From assembly GCA_963575745.1 (NCBI GenBank), contig CAUYUJ010000740.1, positions 18,501 to 82,500 of the forward strand: a stretch of DNA of 64,000 bases, given 5' to 3'. This document shows positions 19,430 to 28,805 of the stretch, one piece after another. The position numbers and the translations under genes were made by a program. Positions within the stretch are counted from its first letter, which is position 1. Each line of letters opens with the position of its first letter. The notes beneath the pieces were generated by a model. The model was not told where the DNA came from. It saw only the letters and a list, made by a program, of their open reading frames with translations, and did no database searches. Source of the DNA: Prorocentrum cordatum. Its lineage: Eukaryota; Sar; Dinophyceae; Prorocentrales; Prorocentraceae.

Positions 19430-21150
19430 GGCGGCGGGGGAGGAGAGGGGGATGGGGGAGGGGTGAGGAGGGCGATTGCACCCCTGCGTTCCTGAGGATT
19501 GCACCCCCTGCGTTCTTGGGGAGGAAGACGGAGGGGGGGGGGAGGGGGGGGGGGAGGGGGAGGGGGGGGGGGAGGGGGATGACGAGGAGAGGAAGGAGAA
19601 GGAGGAGGGGGGGAGGAGGAGGAGGAGGAGGCGGCGAAGGAGGAGGAGGAAGAGGAGGAGGAGGAGGAGGAGGAGAGGAGGCGGAGGAGGAGACCGAGAA
19701 CGAGGATGACGAGGAGGAGAAGGAAGCCCCGCTCGGCGTCGCAGCCCCATCGCGGCTGAGGCGCGCGCGGGCACCCGTGGGCTGGGGCCCCATCCTCATC
19801 CTCGTCCTCGCCTCTCCCTCACTTCCTCCTCAGTTTCGTGGTTTCGTCTCCTGCTGCTGCTGCTGCCGCTGCTGCTGCTCCTCATCCTTCTCGCCCCCCT
19901 GCCCCTCCTCCCCATCGCCCCCCCCGTGCTTCGGGCCAAAACAACAGTGCCCCTGGCCCAAGGTGCACCCAGGTTCCCGACCAATCTTGGAGCCCCTGGA
20001 GCCCCCCTGGGCTTCGTGGGGGGCGATCTGGACGCCGCGGGGGCCCCCCGGGCACTCCTGGGGGCACCTTGGGCCAGGTGCACCTTCAGCAACACCCGAT
20101 TGCCCCCTCCCGCCCCATCCCACCCCGTCCAATTCCCCCCCATCCAATCTCCCATCCCATCCCATCCCATCCCACCCCGTCCCCATCCCATCCCATCCAT
20201 CCATCCCTCTTCCCATCCCCATTTCCCCTCCCCCCCATCCCCCCCCATCCCACCCACCCCTCCCTCCCCCGACCCGTCGGACGTCACTGCCATGGCGGGG
20301 GGCGACTCAGAGGGCGAGGGCCGAGCGGCTCGGCGCCCCAGCGCGGCAGCCCCTCCTCCGCCGATCCTCCTCCCCGGCCCCTCCTCCTCCCCCTCTCCTC
20401 CTCCTCCTGCTTGGCCTTCCTGCTCCTTCTCCTCCCCTCCCCTTCCTCCGCCTCCTCCTCCTTCCTCCCCCCTCCTCCCTCCTCCCCTCTCCTCCTCCTC
20501 CTCCTCTCCTCCTTTCCTCCTCTCCTCCTCCTCCTCCCCCTCCTGTACCTCCTCCTCCTCCTCCTCCTTCTCTCCGGCGCGGGGCGCGTGTCCGACCGCG
20601 AAGCCCGCCCGCCGCGCGGCCGCCTGGCCTGCGGCCTGCGGTCCCACCGCCAGGCGCCACACCTCCTCCAGGAAGCACAGCACCAGCGCGGTCCCACCGC
20701 CAGGCGCCGCTCGGCCCAGCAGCGCCGCAGCCGCCCCGGACGCCCCCGCGCCGCCGCCGCGGGCCGCCGCGCCACCAGCCGTCGCCCCGCCGCCGGCTTG
20801 CGCCGGGCGCCTGCCGCGCCGCCGGCAGCAGCCGCCGCGCCTGCCCCGCGCCCGCCTGCCGCCGCCCGCGGCCCGAGCAGCTCCGGCAGCAGCCCTGGCG
20901 CCCCTGCCCAGCTCGCCCTCCTGCTCCTCCGAGCGCCCGGCGTAGCCTCCCCGCCCAGCAGCCCGCGCCCGCCCTGCCGGCCGCGCAGCGCCCGAGCCAG
21001 AGCGCGCCCCGCCGCCGCGCCGCCGGCCGCGGCCCGGCGCCCCGCGCCAGCCCAGCTGCAGTGCCCAGCAGCGCAGCGCCTCAGCCCCGCGCAGCAGCAG
21101 CCGCCTGGCGCAGCGCCCAGCAGCACGCCGCAGGCCTAGGCCGCGGCCCC
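19430..21150. other. GC- and purine/pyrimidine-biased low-complexity sequence, no convincing gene
   Basis: 19430-19720 is GGA/GGGGGA-rich. 19800-20580 is TCC-rich and contains a CATCCCATCCC array (20105-20260). 20580-21150 is more than 80 percent G+C, giving Ala/Arg/Pro/Gly ORFs in several frames on both strands. Overlapping open frames here follow from base composition and are not evidence of genes. Two short blocks, TGGGGGCACCTTGGGCCAGG and its reverse complement, form an inverted pair near 19950 and 20062. Confidence 0.6.
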
Positions 21151-21159
21151 GGTGCAGCC

Positions 21160-21399
21160 TCAGCGCAGCCCGGCCGCGCGCCGCAGCTGGTGGGCCAGCT
21201 CCCGCTGCAGCGCGCAACTGAGCACCCGGTAGGCTCGCGCAAGTTCTTCCTGCTGCGAGTCCTCCGGGAGCTCCCTGGCCAGCGCCAGCAGCCAAGCCCG
21301 CGCCTCCCCGCCGAGCCGGCCGCCTGTCTCCACGGCGAACGCCGTGAGGCGCTCGTGGAAGGCGCTCGTGGAGCACGCGAGGGACTCAGATGTCTTCCT
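21160..21399 (-). CDS. Candidate terminal exon, helical protein
   Basis: The minus-strand frame from 21399 to the TGA at 21160-21162 reads as a regular amphipathic protein (AFHERLTAFAVETGGRLG, then ARAWLLALARELPEDSQQEE) and ends LRRAAGLR. There is no Met, and an in-frame TAA lies at 21400-21402, so if real it starts at a splice acceptor near 21390. Amino-acid balance differs clearly from the low-complexity frames around it. Upstream exons are not identified. Confidence 0.35.
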   Translation of the reverse strand, partial: RKTSESLACSTSAFHERLTAFAVETGGRLGGEARAWLLALARELPEDSQQEELARAYRVLSCALQRELAHQLRRAAGLR

Positions 21400-21479
21400 T
21401 TATTCGGAGAAAATGAGGCACTCGCCCCCGAAGCCCGAGACGGCGCTGGAGGAACCCGAGGGCGGGGGCGCGAGCGGGG

Positions 21480-22425
21480 TAGATAGGAGCATGGAGGAGG
21501 AGGAGGAGGACGAAGAGGAGTAGGAGGAGGAGGAGGAGGAGGAGGAGGAGGAAGAGAGGGAGTGGGATAAGTAGGAGGAGGAGGAGGAGTGTTATACGTA
21601 AAAGGAGAATGAGGGAACCAACGGAGATGGCGCGGGATACGTAGCAGGAGGAGGAGGAGGAAGAGGACGAGGGGGATGAGGAGGATACTAATGAGGAGTA
21701 GGAGGAGGAAGGAGAAGCCCCCCCCTCGTCCTCGTTCCTCCTGCTCCTCCTCGTCATCATCCTTCCTCCGCCTTCTCCTCATTGTCCTCATATTCCTCCT
21801 GCTACTTATCACACTCCATCTCCATTAGCTCCCTGCTCCTTCTACTTAGCATACTCCTCCTCCTACCAATCCCACTCCTTCTCATCATCATCAGCAGCAG
21901 CATCATCACCGTCAGCAGCATCATCATCAGCATCCTCAGCATCATCATCAGCATCGCCATCATCAACGTCATCAGCATCATCAGCAGCATCATCATCAGC
22001 AGCAGCATCATCATCATCGTCCTTGTCTTCTTCCTCCTCCCACAACAACTACTTATCCCCCTCCATCTCCATTAGCTCCCTCCTCCTCATGTTTATCCTA
22101 ATCCTCCTCCTATCCCATTCACCCTCGTCGTCGTCCTCCTCCTCCTCATTGTCCTCCTCCTCCTCCTCCTCATCCTTCCTCCTCCTTGCCCTCCTCCTCC
22201 TCCTCCTCCTTCTCCTCCTTCTCATCCTCCTCCTCCTTATTATGCTCCTCCCCTTTCACTCTCCCCACCATCCCATCCCCCATTCACCTGGCCCAGCCCT
22301 CCTTCATCCGTTCCGTTCTGGGTTCATCCCGCCCCGCGTTCCCTTGTTCACCTCGCGTCCCTCCTGTCATCTTCCCCTCCACCCCTTCCTGGCCGCATCC
22401 GCCCCCAATGCCCCCCCCCCCGGCG
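21480..22425. repeat. GGA-rich then TCC/CAT-rich tracts
   Basis: 21490-21720 is GGAGGA-rich, 21730-21890 TCCTCC-rich, 21890-22020 is a CATCAT/CAGCAT array and 22020-22260 is TCC-rich again. 22260-22425 is C-rich and unstructured. No gene seen. Confidence 0.8.
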
Positions 22426-22430
22426 GGCAG

Positions 22431-22550
22431 CACCGCGAGATGCTCGTGGACATCCTTAAGGCTTCGGGGGCGAACGGCCTGCCCCAGAGCGCGATGAACA
22501 ACGCGTTGAGATTGGTTCACGACTTGAAGGATTGGAGGCTGCCAGACAAG
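22431..22550 (+). CDS. Candidate exon (40 codons), helical protein
   Basis: It begins after a C-rich tract and CGGGCAG (acceptor-like) and reads HREMLVDILKASGANG, then SAMNNALRLVHDLKDWRLPD. The sequence is unlike its low-complexity surroundings. It ends at AAG followed by GCGGGG, compatible with a GC-type donor. No family recognised. It may be an upstream exon of the KRPA-type gene at 23336. Confidence 0.5.
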
Positions 22551-22595
22551 GCGGGGCACGGCGGGGAGGAGGTGGAAGTAGGAGGAAGGAAGGAG

Positions 22596-22790
22596 TAGGC
22601 ACATGAGGAGGGAGGAAGGAGGAGGAGGAACAGGAGGAGGAGGAGGAGGAGAAGGAACGAGGAGGGAGAAGGACCCTTGTCGTCTTCATCGTCGCCCTCC
22701 TCCTCCCCCCCCCCCTCCCCCCTCCCTCCTCCACCTTCTTCTCCTTTCTCCACCCCCTCCTCCTCCTCCTCCTCCGCTCTCTTCGATGAC
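22596..22790. repeat. Intron-like foldback: GGAGGA tract facing TCCTCC tract
   Basis: About 75 nt of GGAGGA-type sequence (22606-22672) is followed, after a ~25-nt spacer, by about 90 nt of CCTCC-type sequence (22698-22783). The two halves are near reverse complements and could fold the presumed intron into one long hairpin. Confidence 0.7.
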
Positions 22791-22870
22791 AGCTGCGCAG
22801 TCGTCCCACTTGGCGTCGTCGTCGCCCCATCCTGAGCCCTCTGCGACGATAAAGGCGAGGGGGGGGTCAG

Positions 22871-22938
22871 AGACACGTGGACGGAGAAGCTGGCCAAACG
22901 GTTGAGGACGGCGGTTCGACATCTTCGAGATGCAGGAG
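22871..22938 (+). CDS. Candidate short exon
   Basis: After GGGGGGTCAG the frame reads DTWTEKLAKRLRTAVRHLRD, an amphipathic basic helix, and runs into CT-rich sequence. The boundaries and phase are uncertain. Placed between 22431-22550 and 23336 it fits one plus-strand gene. Confidence 0.4.
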
Positions 22939-22959
22939 CCGCCCTGTTTGCTTGCCCTT

Positions 22960-23330
22960 CTGCTCTGTCTCTGTCTTCTCTGTCTCTGTCTCCCCCTCTC
23001 TCTTCCTCTTCCTTATTTCATATCTTTCGTCATCGTCATCAGTCGTCCCCCTCAGTCGCCGTCCTCACCCGCCTCAGTCGTCATCTCAGTCGTCCTCAGT
23101 CGCCTCAGTCGTCCTCAGTCGCCTCAGTCGTCCCGTTTCCTATCTGTCGTCGCCTCAGTCGTCGTCCTCAGCCGCCTCAGTCGTCATCTCAGTCGTCGCC
23201 GCAGTAGTCGTCATCGCCCTCGGCATCGTCGTCGACGTGATGTCGTCGCCGTCGCCGTTGTCGACGCCGTCGCCCCCGCCGTCGTAGTCGTCCTCTTCGT
23301 TGCAGTCCACGGCGTCGACGTCGTCGTACC
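22960..23330. repeat. TCTCTGTC and CAGTCGTC/CAGTCGCC arrays
   Basis: 22970-23020 is CTCTGTCTC-rich. 23035-23330 is built from CGTCCTCAGTCGCCTCAGTC-type units and GTCGTCGCCGTCGCC. Probably intronic, directly before the acceptor at 23335. Confidence 0.8.
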
Positions 23331-23335
23331 CGCAG

Positions 23336-24277
23336 CCGCGGGCGTTTAAACACTTGAAGGCTGATTGGGGCACCCTCGTCGTCTCGGCTGGACTGCTCTT
23401 GATGTCAGGCCCTGGGACAAGCCTTCGGACGGAGACAGAGGCTGAGGGGGGGGGGAGGGGCACCCCGCACGCCCGAGGACTTCGGACCACGGGGCCGACA
23501 AAATGGCTGAAAGAAATCATGGGAGAGAACTTGCACCTGCTGGTTCCAGAGGCCGACGCCGATGACAACGAGGACGGCGCGGCCAGTGCTGTGATGAAGC
23601 GGCCAGCAGCGTGCAAGAGTGGCGGCGACGACAGCAATGACGATGCTCCGGTGCTGAAAAGGCCAGCTTGCATGAAGAGGCCGTCGGCTGGCGGTTCGTG
23701 TGAGCGAGACGATGAGGAGCCAGAGGATAGCAAGAGGAAGCGCGATGATGATGGCAGTGAGGATCGCAGTTACGAGAGCCAGAGGAAGCGCCCTAAGCCA
23801 GATGCGCCACCTGAAGTTGAAGTGTTCGATGAGATTCCCACTTCGTGGTTCGACATGGCTGGCATGATGAAAACTGTTATCACGCCGCAGGGTTGCAGGC
23901 TTCCTCCGACTCCATCGCCGAGCCCACCATCGCGAGCGAAGACGACAGCAAAGGCAAAGGCAAAGCCAGGAGTCAACGGCGGAGAGGCTTCAGGAGGAAA
24001 GGCCGAGGCAAAGCCAGGAGACAACGGCGGTGAGGCTAAGGCAACGCCAGGAGACAACGGCGGAGAGGCTAAGGCAAAGCCAGGAGACAACGGCGGAGAG
24101 GCTTCAGGAGGAGAGGCCGAGGCGAAGCCAGGAGACAACGGCGGCGGGGCTAAGGCAAAGCCAGGAGACAACGGCGGTGAGGCCAAGGCAAAGCCAAGAG
24201 AAGCAGCAGCGGCAGGAGGCGAGGTTGAGGTCAAGTTCGTTTCGTCACGGAAGGAAGCCAGCCTGCGATTAAAATGA
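23336..24277 (+). CDS. KRPA-motif, repeat-rich basic protein (exon)
   Basis: It starts after the acceptor-like CCCGCAG in phase 0 (PRAFKHLKADWGT) and runs to TGA at 24275-24277. The order is a short globular start, an acidic stretch, three KRPA-type motifs (MKRPAACKS, LKRPACMKRPSA), a strongly charged NLS-like region (SKRKRDDDG, SQRKRPKPD), the conserved-looking VEVFDEIPTSWFDMAGMM, then about seven KPGDNGGEAKA repeats. KRPA-rich proteins are common in dinoflagellate gene sets; a role in nucleic-acid binding is inference only. The TGA overlaps the ATG of the next frame and follows an AAAA run. One extra A would join the two frames, so the stop may be an error. Confidence 0.6.
   Translation, partial: PRAFKHLKADWGTLVVSAGLLLMSGPGTSLRTETEAEGGGRGTPHARGLRTTGPTKWLKEIMGENLHLLVPEADADDNEDGAASAVMKRPAACKSGGDDSNDDAPVLKRPACMKRPSAGGSCERDDEEPEDSKRKRDDDGSEDRSYESQRKRPKPDAPPEVEVFDEIPTSWFDMAGMMKTVITPQGCRLPPTPSPSPPSRAKTTAKAKAKPGVNGGEASGGKAEAKPGDNGGEAKATPGDNGGEAKAKPGDNGGEASGGEAEAKPGDNGGGAKAKPGDNGGEAKAKPREAAAAGGEVEVKFVSSRKEASLRLK
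23960..24205 (+). repeat. In-gene KPGDNGGEAKA repeat
   Basis: About seven copies of a 30-48-nt unit with CCAGGAGACAACGGCGG as the constant part; the unit length varies by multiples of three, so the frame is kept. Confidence 0.9.
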
Positions 24278-24501
24278 GCCCTAGGAAGTGGTCGCCCCCC
24301 GAGTATTCGAACAAGTGGAAGGTGGATGGTGATGATGCGACGTGCGAGTTTCAGAGAGGCATCTACCCGGTCCCAGGCCTGAAAGCAGCTGACATTCCCG
24401 AGATGGAGAAGGCAGCAGACGAGGAGGCCAAAGCCAAGCGGGGATGCGCTGTGTGGGCGAACCCCGAAAAGAAACTGAAGGTCGTGAAAAAAAGACTATA
24501 A
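24274..24501 (+). CDS. Continuation of the KRPA-type protein or a short overlapping frame
   Basis: Reads MSPRKWSPPEYSNKWKV, then a well-mixed stretch with GIYPVPGLKAADIPEMEK, and ends KKLKVVKKRL at TAA 24499-24501. The composition is protein-like. Overlap with the previous stop by ATGA is unusual for a nuclear eukaryotic gene. The preceding AAAA homopolymer makes a missing base the simplest reading. An A-run at 24487-24494 near the end is another possible error site. Confidence 0.5.
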   Translation: MSPRKWSPPEYSNKWKVDGDDATCEFQRGIYPVPGLKAADIPEMEKAADEEAKAKRGCAVWANPEKKLKVVKKRL

Positions 24502-24509
24502 GTGGGCTC

Positions 24510-24721
24510 AGACGAAGGAGCCGAAGGGAGTTCGATAACGACGGCGGCGATCGAGAAGGGAGACAGGGAGGGAGTGGGGGAGGGAGGGAGAAAGAAAGGG
24601 GGAAAGAGAGGGAGGGAGGAGGAGAGGGATTCGGAGATTGAGAGATGAGGAGAGGGGGGAGGAGGAGAAGGATGAGGATGAGGATGAGGATGAGGATGAG
24701 GATACGGATGATGATGACGAC

Positions 24722-24752
<31 letters not shown>

Positions 24753-24914
24753 GACAACGGCGACGACGAGGGGCCTCCTCCCTCATCCCTCCTCCTCAGC
24801 CCTCCTCGCTCCTCGCTCATCCTCCTCCTCCTCCTCCTCGTCCCTCCTCCTCTTCCTACTCCTCGTCCTTCCACCTCCTCCTTCCACCTCCTCCTCCTCC
24901 TCCACCCCTTGCAG
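24510..24914. repeat. Intron-like purine then pyrimidine tract
   Basis: GGA/GGATGA-rich (24530-24760) followed by CCTCCT-rich (24772-24912), ending CCCCTTGCAG, a good polypyrimidine-acceptor. The halves are near reverse complements. Confidence 0.7.
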
Positions 24915-25102
24915 AAGACGACGGCGAGAAGGGGGAAGGCTGGGGGGGGGCGGAACAACGCGCCGAAAGGAACGCGAGATCTTGCACGCGCTGCTCGAGG
25001 ACAACAAACAGCTCGTCCAGGTTACAGTGAACCCCTTCAAGAATATGACCGAGGAGGACGCGCAGAGCGTCGTCGTGAGCATGGCGGAGAAATGCGACAA
25101 GG
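24915..25102 (+). CDS. Internal exon, helical protein
   Basis: After CCCCTTGCAG the frame gives ILHALLEDNKQLVQVTVNPF and MTEEDAQSVVVSMAEKCDK. It ends AAG G at 25102 before GCGATG. The single G left over joins exactly with GT at the start of the exon at 25457 to make a Gly codon, which supports both borders. No family recognised. Confidence 0.6.
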
Positions 25103-25456
25103 GCGATGCAGGGGCCCGTGGCATGAGGTCGAACAGAAGGATGGGAAGGATGAAGAGAAGGAGAAATCTGATGGGGATGATGGGGGGGAAGGGGGAAGAG
25201 GATTCGGAGGGACAGCAACAAGGATACGAAGGATATATGAGAAAGGCTGCGAGGCACGAGGGGCAGGAGGAGGAGGCGGAGGAGAAAGGGGGGGGGGGAG
25301 GGGGAGGGGGAGGAGGAGGAGGGGAAGGAGGAGGAGGAGGAGGAGGAAGCGGAGGAGGAGGCTGAGGAGGATGAGGAGGTGGAGGTTTCCCAGGATGCTC
25401 TCGGGAGGGATGGAGAGGGGATGCCATCAGCAAGCGACGGTCATAGGGCGGGGCAG
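25103..25456 (+). other. GC-AG intron
   Basis: It starts GCGATGCAGG and ends GGCGGGGCAG. Removal keeps the frame (K-G-E-L-G-K-D). It is purine-rich with long GGA tracts. GC donors are well documented in dinoflagellate introns. Confidence 0.55.
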
Positions 25457-25552
25457 GTGAGCTGGGGAAGGACGTCCTATACAAGATGCGCGACAACATG
25501 GTGAACGACATCATCAACGCCAAGGGTGAGAAGCCCAAGGAGGACGGCAACG
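25457..25552 (+). CDS. Internal exon
   Basis: Reads GELGKDVLYKMRDNMVNDII, then NAKGEKPKEDGN. It ends in phase 1 before GTGCGCATGA, a GT donor. The next exon was not found with confidence; a candidate is near 26035-26105 (SFFAYSDIASVVV). Confidence 0.55.
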
Positions 25553-26000
25553 GTGCGCATGAGGGGGAGGGGGAGGAGGAGCAGGAGGAGGAGGAGGAGG
25601 AGGAGGAGGGGGAGGAGGAGGAGGGGGAGGAGAAGGAGGAGGAGGATGAGGAGCGAGGAAGAGGAGCGAGGAGGAGGAGCGGGGAGGAGCGAGGAGGAGC
25701 GAGGGGGGGCGATGAGGAGAAGGAGGAGGACGAGGAGGAGAAGGAGCCAGGACCGAGGAGGATGAGGAGTAGCGAGCAGGAGGTCGGGGGAGGGAGAAGA
25801 TCGAGGAGGATGAGGACAGTCTCTTACGCCCTTCTACTCCTCCCCCCCCCGATCCCCCCCCTCGCTCTTCCTTCTCCCACTCCTCTCCCCTTGTCTATCC
25901 CCTGTCCCCCATCATCTTCTCCTATCCCTTCTCCCCTACTCCTTTCTCCTTCCCCCCCCCCCCCCCTTCCCTCTCATCCCTTCTCGCTTCTCCCTCCGCG
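25553..26000. repeat. Long purine-to-pyrimidine intron-like tract
   Basis: GGAGGA-rich to about 25810, then CCCCTC/TCTCC-rich to about 26000. Same foldback layout as 22596-22790 and 24510-24914. An AT-rich TATATATACATATG stretch follows at 26236-26258. Confidence 0.65.
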
Positions 26001-26474
26001 TGCAACGTGCGGATGGGAGGTGCGGCGGATTGATTGCTACCCGTGGGTTCCGACGCGGCGCAGAGCTTCTTCGCCTACTCGGATATTGCCAGCGTGGTGG
26101 TATAAAAAAACAACCCTCACCTCTTGCCCCCCCTCTCACCCCGTTATCCCCACCTCCGTCTGCAACGCGCTACCCTTGCATCCTGGCGGGCTCGGCCCGG
26201 TTTTAAACAAACCGTCAAGACAACACATAACACCTATATATACATATGTATATATATCCAACGAAGACGCCTTTCATTAGATGCCCCTGGGCTTGCATCC
26301 TCGCGTCCTTAAGATGCGTCTAAATGAGTTCGAGGTATCACGTTGGCTTCGGGCTCCGAGAAAGCGCCTGGCCCGGGAGCTTCTTTTGATGACGCGGCAT
26401 TGTCTAGTCATCAGTTTCTGTTTCCAAGGTTCATCGGTGCAAAGTGATGTCAGTAACGTGGCCTTGAGTTCGTC

Positions 26475-26539
26475 ATGGCCCGAAGAACCCCCAAGCCTAA
26501 CGACGAGAAGGATTCGGAGGATGAGGAGGATGGAGAAAG
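26475..26539 (+). CDS. First exon of a multi-exon coiled-coil gene
   Basis: The Met at 26475-26477 is preceded by an in-frame context without an obvious exon. It reads MARRTPKPNDEKDSEDEEDG and ends in phase 2 (AG) before GTGGGG. Joining to G at 26603 restores an AGG codon. The exon could also be internal. No function assigned. Confidence 0.6.
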
Positions 26540-26602
26540 GTGGGGGAAGAGGAAGACTGTGAGAAACAAATGAGAAACCGAAACCTGTCCGAAACCGCGC
26601 AG
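26540..26602 (+). other. 63-nt GT-AG intron
   Basis: Begins GTGGGGGAAG, ends CCGCGCAG and contains an in-frame TGA. Both exon ends match in phase, making this one of the better-supported introns in the window. Confidence 0.65.
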
Positions 26603-26885
26603 GCTCAAGGCCGACTTCCCCATCGACATCCCCATGTCGTCAGTTACTCCCTTCACTGGGGCGTTCGGGAAGCTCGGAGGCCACTCTGCCATGGGCAGGA
26701 CTGTAGTCTCGAGCGCAGACTATCTTCCAGAAGGCGCACCCATCCCAGTAAACTTTGGTGGAGACCCGTCGGCTGGAGCTGGCAGTTCGAGCCGCGTCGA
26801 TCTCACGGGGGACGAGGGGGAGGGCGCGGTGGCTCCAGCTTCGACGGCCAACGAGGACACTCGATCACCTTCCAAGTTCACACCC
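26603..26885 (+). CDS. Second exon
   Basis: Reads LKADFPIDIPMSSVTPFTGA, then GKLGGHSAMGRTVVSSADYL, PIPVNFGGDPSAG and an acidic Ser/Thr tail ending SPSKFTP. The open frame continues to a TGA at 26940, but a GTCCCA donor in phase 0 at 26886 and the CCATGCCAG acceptor at 26980 give a clean join to the next exon. No known domain recognised. Confidence 0.6.
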
Positions 26886-26897
26886 GTCCCACTAGAC

Positions 26898-26950
26898 ATA
26901 GGTTCTCATTTAGATTCGCTACAGTGCTGTGAATCCAAATGAAAACCTAT
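26898..26950. repeat. 20-bp near-perfect inverted repeat inside a 95-nt intron
   Basis: Left arm 26898-26917 (ATAGGTTCTCATTTAGATTC), 13-nt loop, right arm 26931-26950; 18 of 20 positions pair. It fills most of the presumed intron 26886-26980. This matches the form of a foldback or introner-like insertion. Confidence 0.75.
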
Positions 26951-26980
26951 CTCTAAAAAATCATGTACGCGCCATGCCAG

Positions 26981-27913
26981 GAGTCTCAGACGCGGCCGCA
27001 TGATCGCTGCCCCTCGGTGATCGAGCTGCAGGAGGCCAGACAGAAGCGACAGGACCAGTTGCGTGCAGGGATGGCGATATCGGATGAGGAGTTCGAGCGT
27101 GACCTGACGGCGAAGAGGAGGAAGCAGAAGGCCTCGCCCTCGCCCACGCGCAGCGATTACCAGAGAGAGCTCGATGCTTTCCTTGCCGAGGGCGCGGGTC
27201 CAGCTCAGGCTCCGAGTCAGCAGGCGGCGGCGGCGGCGGAGGCTGCTTCCCCCCCTCAGCCAGCAGCGGCGGCGAAGGCTCAGCACCTGTCTCAGCCAGC
27301 AGCGGCGGATGCGGAGGCTCAGCACCCGTTTCAGCCAGCAGCGGCGGCGGCGGAGGCTCAGCACTCGTCTCAGCCAGCAGCGGCGGCGGAGGCTCAGCAC
27401 TCGTCTCAGCCAGCAGCGGCGGCGGAGGCTCAACACCCACCTCAGCCAGCAGCGGCGGATGAGGCTCAGCACCCACCTCAGCCAGCAGATGCGGAGTCAG
27501 CCAGCAGCGACGGCGGAGGCTCAGCACCCACCTCAGCAGCGGCGCTGGCAGCGGCGCTGACGCAGGCAGGAACCGAGGCGCTGGCAGTGGCAGCGGCGCT
27601 GAGAGGAGACGAGGCTGCGGCGCCGGCAGCTGCAGGAGCGGCGGAGGCTGATGAAGTGGAAGTGGCGGCAGATGCAGAAGAGGCAACGGCACCATCTGAG
27701 CGGCTCAAAGAGGCGATCACGGGCGTGGAACAGGACATGAGGCAGCGCGCGACCGCCACTGTGGGCGCGCAGGTGATACCGCCAGCCGCTCAGAAGGTCA
27801 ACAAGGAGATCGATGACATCAAAGATGCGATCGGCAAGGGCGTCCCCACCCGCACCAAGCAGTACCAATCCTTCGACAAGTGGCTCAAGACGCAGACCGA
27901 GACGTTCCAGAAG
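26981..27913 (+). CDS. Large exon with Gln/Ala repeat and coiled-coil
   Basis: Starts ESQTRPHDRCPSVIELQEAR, with a strongly helical segment (QKRQDQLRAGMAISDEEFER). Then come seven copies of a 14-16-residue AEAQHSSQPAAAA-type repeat (27255-27500), an Ala/Glu-rich part and a second helical segment (ERLKEAITGVEQDMRQRAT; NKEIDDIKDAIGKG; SFDKWLKTQTETFQKE). It ends at or just after QKE before a TCCTCC-rich intron. A structural or nucleic-acid-binding protein is possible; no family recognised. The repeat length is always a multiple of three. Confidence 0.65.
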
Positions 27914-27919
27914 GAGCAC

Positions 27920-28247
27920 AGCCTCCTCCTCCTCCCCCTCCTCCTCCTCTTCCTCCTCCTCCACTTCCCCCTCCCCCTCCAGAATTAAGGGGCGCGCCAT
28001 CTCCTCCTCCTCCTCCTCCTCCTCCTCCTCCTTCTGATCCTCCTTCTGATTCCCCTTCTGATCCTCCTCCTGATCCTCCTCCCCCTCCTCCTTCCTCCAC
28101 CTTGGCGTCGGCATCATCGTCGCCGTCGTTTTCGCTGGTCCCAAAGGCGACGATGAAAAGGGCGCCTAGGTGGAGGACCAGGAGGATGTTGGAAGACGGG
28201 GGATGGAGGGGCACGACGGGAGGGGAGACGAGGGGGGGGGGGCCCAG
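27920..28247. repeat. TCC-rich then GGA-rich intron-like tract
   Basis: CTCCTC-rich (27921-28100), then purine-rich (28150-28236), ending GGGGCCCAG before the next exon. Here the order is pyrimidine then purine, the reverse of most introns in this gene. Confidence 0.6.
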
Positions 28248-28417
28248 GATTTCAAGAAGTGGACCAACAAGTCCAAGGAGGATTACAGGGTGGACTGGGC
28301 GAACAAAAAGCTCGCTGAGAAGCAGAAGGAATACTCCAACTTGGCGAAGCACTCCATCATCGATGTTACGCAGGGCGTCTATCGCAGCTTCCAGCGCATC
28401 ATCGCGGACGGGAATGG
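28248..28417 (+). CDS. Internal exon, helical basic protein
   Basis: DFKKWTNKSKEDYRVDWANK, then KLAEKQKEYSNLAKHS and TQGVYRSFQRIIADG. The phase-0 start after GGCCCAG continues the KTQTETFQKE exon well. The end is uncertain; a GC donor at 28418 is possible. Confidence 0.6.
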
Positions 28418-28534
28418 GCAGCAATCGGAGGAGGATGATGATGATGAGGAGGAGGAGGAGGAGGAAGATGAGGAGCATGAGATCTGCAATGGGTCGAAAG
28501 TTGCTGAATGCGCCCCTGGGCCACGTATCTCCAG

Positions 28535-28615
28535 GAGCTCCAGGAGAATGCCCTTCACGAGGCCCAGAAGGCCACGAGCGCTACAACGATCCTGAAAAAG
28601 CGGCTGGCACCTTAG
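28535..28615 (+). CDS. Candidate exon or read-through end
   Basis: After TATCTCCAG the frame reads ELQENALHEAQKATSATT, then ILKKRLAP, and meets TAG at 28613-28615. The helical composition fits the gene. Either a terminal exon of an isoform or an exon whose donor lies before the stop. Confidence 0.35.
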   Translation, partial: ELQENALHEAQKATSATTILKKRLAP

Positions 28616-28805
28616 AGAGGGAGCAGAAGGAAGAGGAGAGGAAGGAGGAGGAGGAGGAGGAGGAGGAGGAGGAGGAGGAGACGGTCGCGGATGGATGAGG
28701 AAGGCGAGGGAAGAGGAGGACGAGGAGGGGGAGGAAGAGGATTAGGACGAGGAGGGGTCAAGGAGGAGGAGGAGGAGGAGGAGGAGGAGAAGGCCAGGGG
28801 GCTAG

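Noticed and set aside
19516-21486. Long overlapping open frames (656, 526, 433 and 339 codons) on both strands
   Set aside because: They overlap each other and consist of Arg/Pro/Ala/Gly/Ser runs caused by GGA, TCC and extreme G+C. Only 21160-21399 has a protein-like composition.
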